Assembly (NCBI RefSeq): GCF_000971275.1
Contig: NZ_LAPV01000125.1
Coordinates: 1 to 44,766, forward strand
From: Devosia psychrophila
GTDB lineage: Bacteria > Pseudomonadota > Alphaproteobacteria > Rhizobiales > Devosiaceae
Length of the DNA: 44,766 nt
Reading direction: 5' to 3'
The notes under the pieces were generated by a model. It ran no database searches, was not told the origin of the DNA, and saw only the letters and a list, made by a program, of their open reading frames with translations. Positions 43,788 through 44,766 of the stretch are shown here, in pieces; position 1 is the stretch's first letter; each line of letters begins with the position of its first letter. The position numbers and the translations under genes were made by a program.

Positions 43788-44639
43788 ATGCCAGTTCAGA
43801 CGGAAACGCTTCGGTTAACGACAACATGGCTTGGGTTTATTGCCATGTGCGTCGGTATGTTCATGGCAATCCTCGATGTTTAGGTCGTAGCAACTTCTAT
43901 CGCTGCGATACAAGGCTCGGTTGGCATAGAGCCTGATCGTATGAGCTGGCTGCAGACGGTTTATCTGATAGCAAAAATCATTGCTATTCCGCTAACGGGC
44001 TATCTCACGCGTTTGCTAACAGCACGCTGGCTGTTCGTGATCGCAATTACCTTGTTTTGCGTCGCCTCAATCGGCTGTGCGTCCAGCAACAGTTTCGAGC
44101 CTTTGGTGCTGTGGCGGGTGGTGCAGGGCTTTGCCGGCGGACGCTGATACCATCTGTATTTTCAGCGGTATTCGTCTTGTTTCCTGCTGGCAGCCAAGGT
44201 CGAGCAACCACAGTAGCCGGATTGCTGGCAGTCCTGGCGCCGACTGTTGGGCCGATCGTAGGTGGTTGGATTACCGAGGCGTTTTCTTGGCATTGGCTAT
44301 TCCTGATCAATGTTGCCCCGGGCATAGTCGCAGGCATCACCGCTCTGCTATTTCTTCCCAAAGAGAGACCTATTCCGGCGGTCGGTGGTACGCTCGACTT
44401 GTTGTCGCTGACCATGCTCGCCATCGCACTTGCGAGCCTGCAAATTGGCCTCAAGGAGGCACCTGATCAAGGCTGGGCGTCGTCGTATGTACTTGGGTTG
44501 CTGGCTGTCACGGCCGCCTGTGCATATGGCTTTGCCCGTCGCACTCTGGCATCGAGGAAGCCGATCGTCGATCTTCGGACACTTGGCGACCGGCAGTTCC
44601 TTGTCGGTTGCATCTTAAGCTTTGTGCTCGGGGTCGGCC
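43788..44639 (+). pseudogene. DHA2-type (EmrB/QacA) MFS efflux pump gene, broken and cut by an IS
   Basis: From the ATG at 43788 the translation is a DHA2/14-TM drug transporter start (WLGFIAMCVGMFMAILDV), then TAG at 43881-43883 in place of the usual Gln of DVQVVATS. The same frame runs on (SWLQTVYLIAKIIAIPLTGY; RVVQGFAGG) until a one-base deletion near 44140. The other frame continues with LIPSVFSAVFVLFPAGSQGR, LAPTVGPIVGGWITEAFSWH and so on to VLGVGL at 44639, where an IS3-type end begins. About 200 of roughly 500 residues are missing. Three lesions exclude function. Confidence 0.8.
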
Positions 44640-44766
44640 TGAACCGCGCCGGGAATTCCGGAGGCTGTTTGGTATAAGTTATGCGGCCATGGCCGTTTGT
44701 TCCAGTGCCGCGTAGAAGTTTGCCTCAGCTTCCGCTGGCGGGATATTGCCGATAGGTTCGAGGAGG
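44640..44766. mobile_element. End of an IS3-family insertion sequence (partial)
   Basis: The pump coding sequence stops at 44639 and TGAACCGCGCCGGGAATTCC begins, a terminal sequence of a type common in IS3-family elements. The reading frame of the pump then runs 12 codons into it to TAA (44675-44677). Inside the element the transposase C-terminus is coded on the minus strand. The rest of the element lies outside the window, so the target duplication cannot be checked. Confidence 0.65.
44679..44766 (-). CDS. IS3-family transposase (OrfB-type), C-terminal end only
   Basis: The last 28 codons of a transposase read on the minus strand: LLEPIGNIPPAEAEANFYAA, then LEQTAMAA and TAA at 44679-44681. 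This ending is characteristic of the rve-type integrase-core OrfB of IS3-family elements. The gene is cut by the window edge. Confidence 0.75.
   Translation of the reverse strand, partial: LLEPIGNIPPAEAEANFYAALEQTAMAA

Overview
The window is GC-rich DNA of an alphaproteobacterium. Tandem ABC uptake operons, a dmeRF-type Co/Ni efflux locus, a BigR-type persulfide operon and the codon usage fit Hyphomicrobiales, perhaps a Devosia relative. This placement is inferred from gene content and not from a marker gene. The window is bounded by insertion-sequence remnants: the 3' end of an ISL3-family transposase at the left edge and the end of an IS3-family element at the right edge, inserted in an already broken drug-efflux gene. 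No tRNA, rRNA or CRISPR array was seen.

Left part (0.8-24.8 kb) is a catabolic block. A GntR/UTRA regulator is divergent from a peptide-type ABC operon (binding protein, two ATPases, two permeases) that ends in a sugar-phosphate isomerase-like gene and a strong hairpin. Next, on the minus strand, is a LacI-controlled operon: binding protein, two permeases, a GH127 beta-L-arabinofuranosidase and a MalK/UgpC-type ATPase, probably for arabinose-containing oligosaccharides. Paired LacI-type operators at 15.78 kb move the likely lacI start to a GTG. Then comes a branched-chain-type ABC operon (livK-like, livH, livM, livG, livF) ending in an aldehyde dehydrogenase and divergent from an AraC regulator; livM carries a frameshift. 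A MarR gene follows.

Middle part (24.8-32.2 kb) is metal and sulfur stress. A dmeR-dmeF operon is followed by a frameshifted NicO-type Ni/Co exporter gene. A BigR/SqrR-like repressor with a perfect palindromic operator is divergent from a six-gene persulfide/sulfite operon (two YeeE/YedE proteins, persulfide dioxygenase-like MBL protein, DUF442 sulfurtransferase, TauE/SafE exporter, DUF302 protein) closed by an 11-bp hairpin. An L,D-transpeptidase lipoprotein and a small secreted protein follow.

Right part (32.2-44.8 kb) mixes decayed genes with two notable systems. One is a translationally coupled trio: type III polyketide synthase, methyltransferase and FAD oxidoreductase. The other is an apparent extracytoplasmic flavin electron-transfer locus: a secreted DUF2271 protein with an ApbE-type flavinylation motif, a PepSY-flavodoxin-ferredoxin-reductase fusion, ApbE and cytochrome b561, divergent from an OmpR-type two-component system. 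The kinase stop overlaps the start of a broken VIT/CCC1-type Fe/Mn transporter gene. Fragments or broken copies of YnfA, VIT1, NicO, LivM, a DHA2 efflux pump and a PcaB-like lyase show repeated gene decay.
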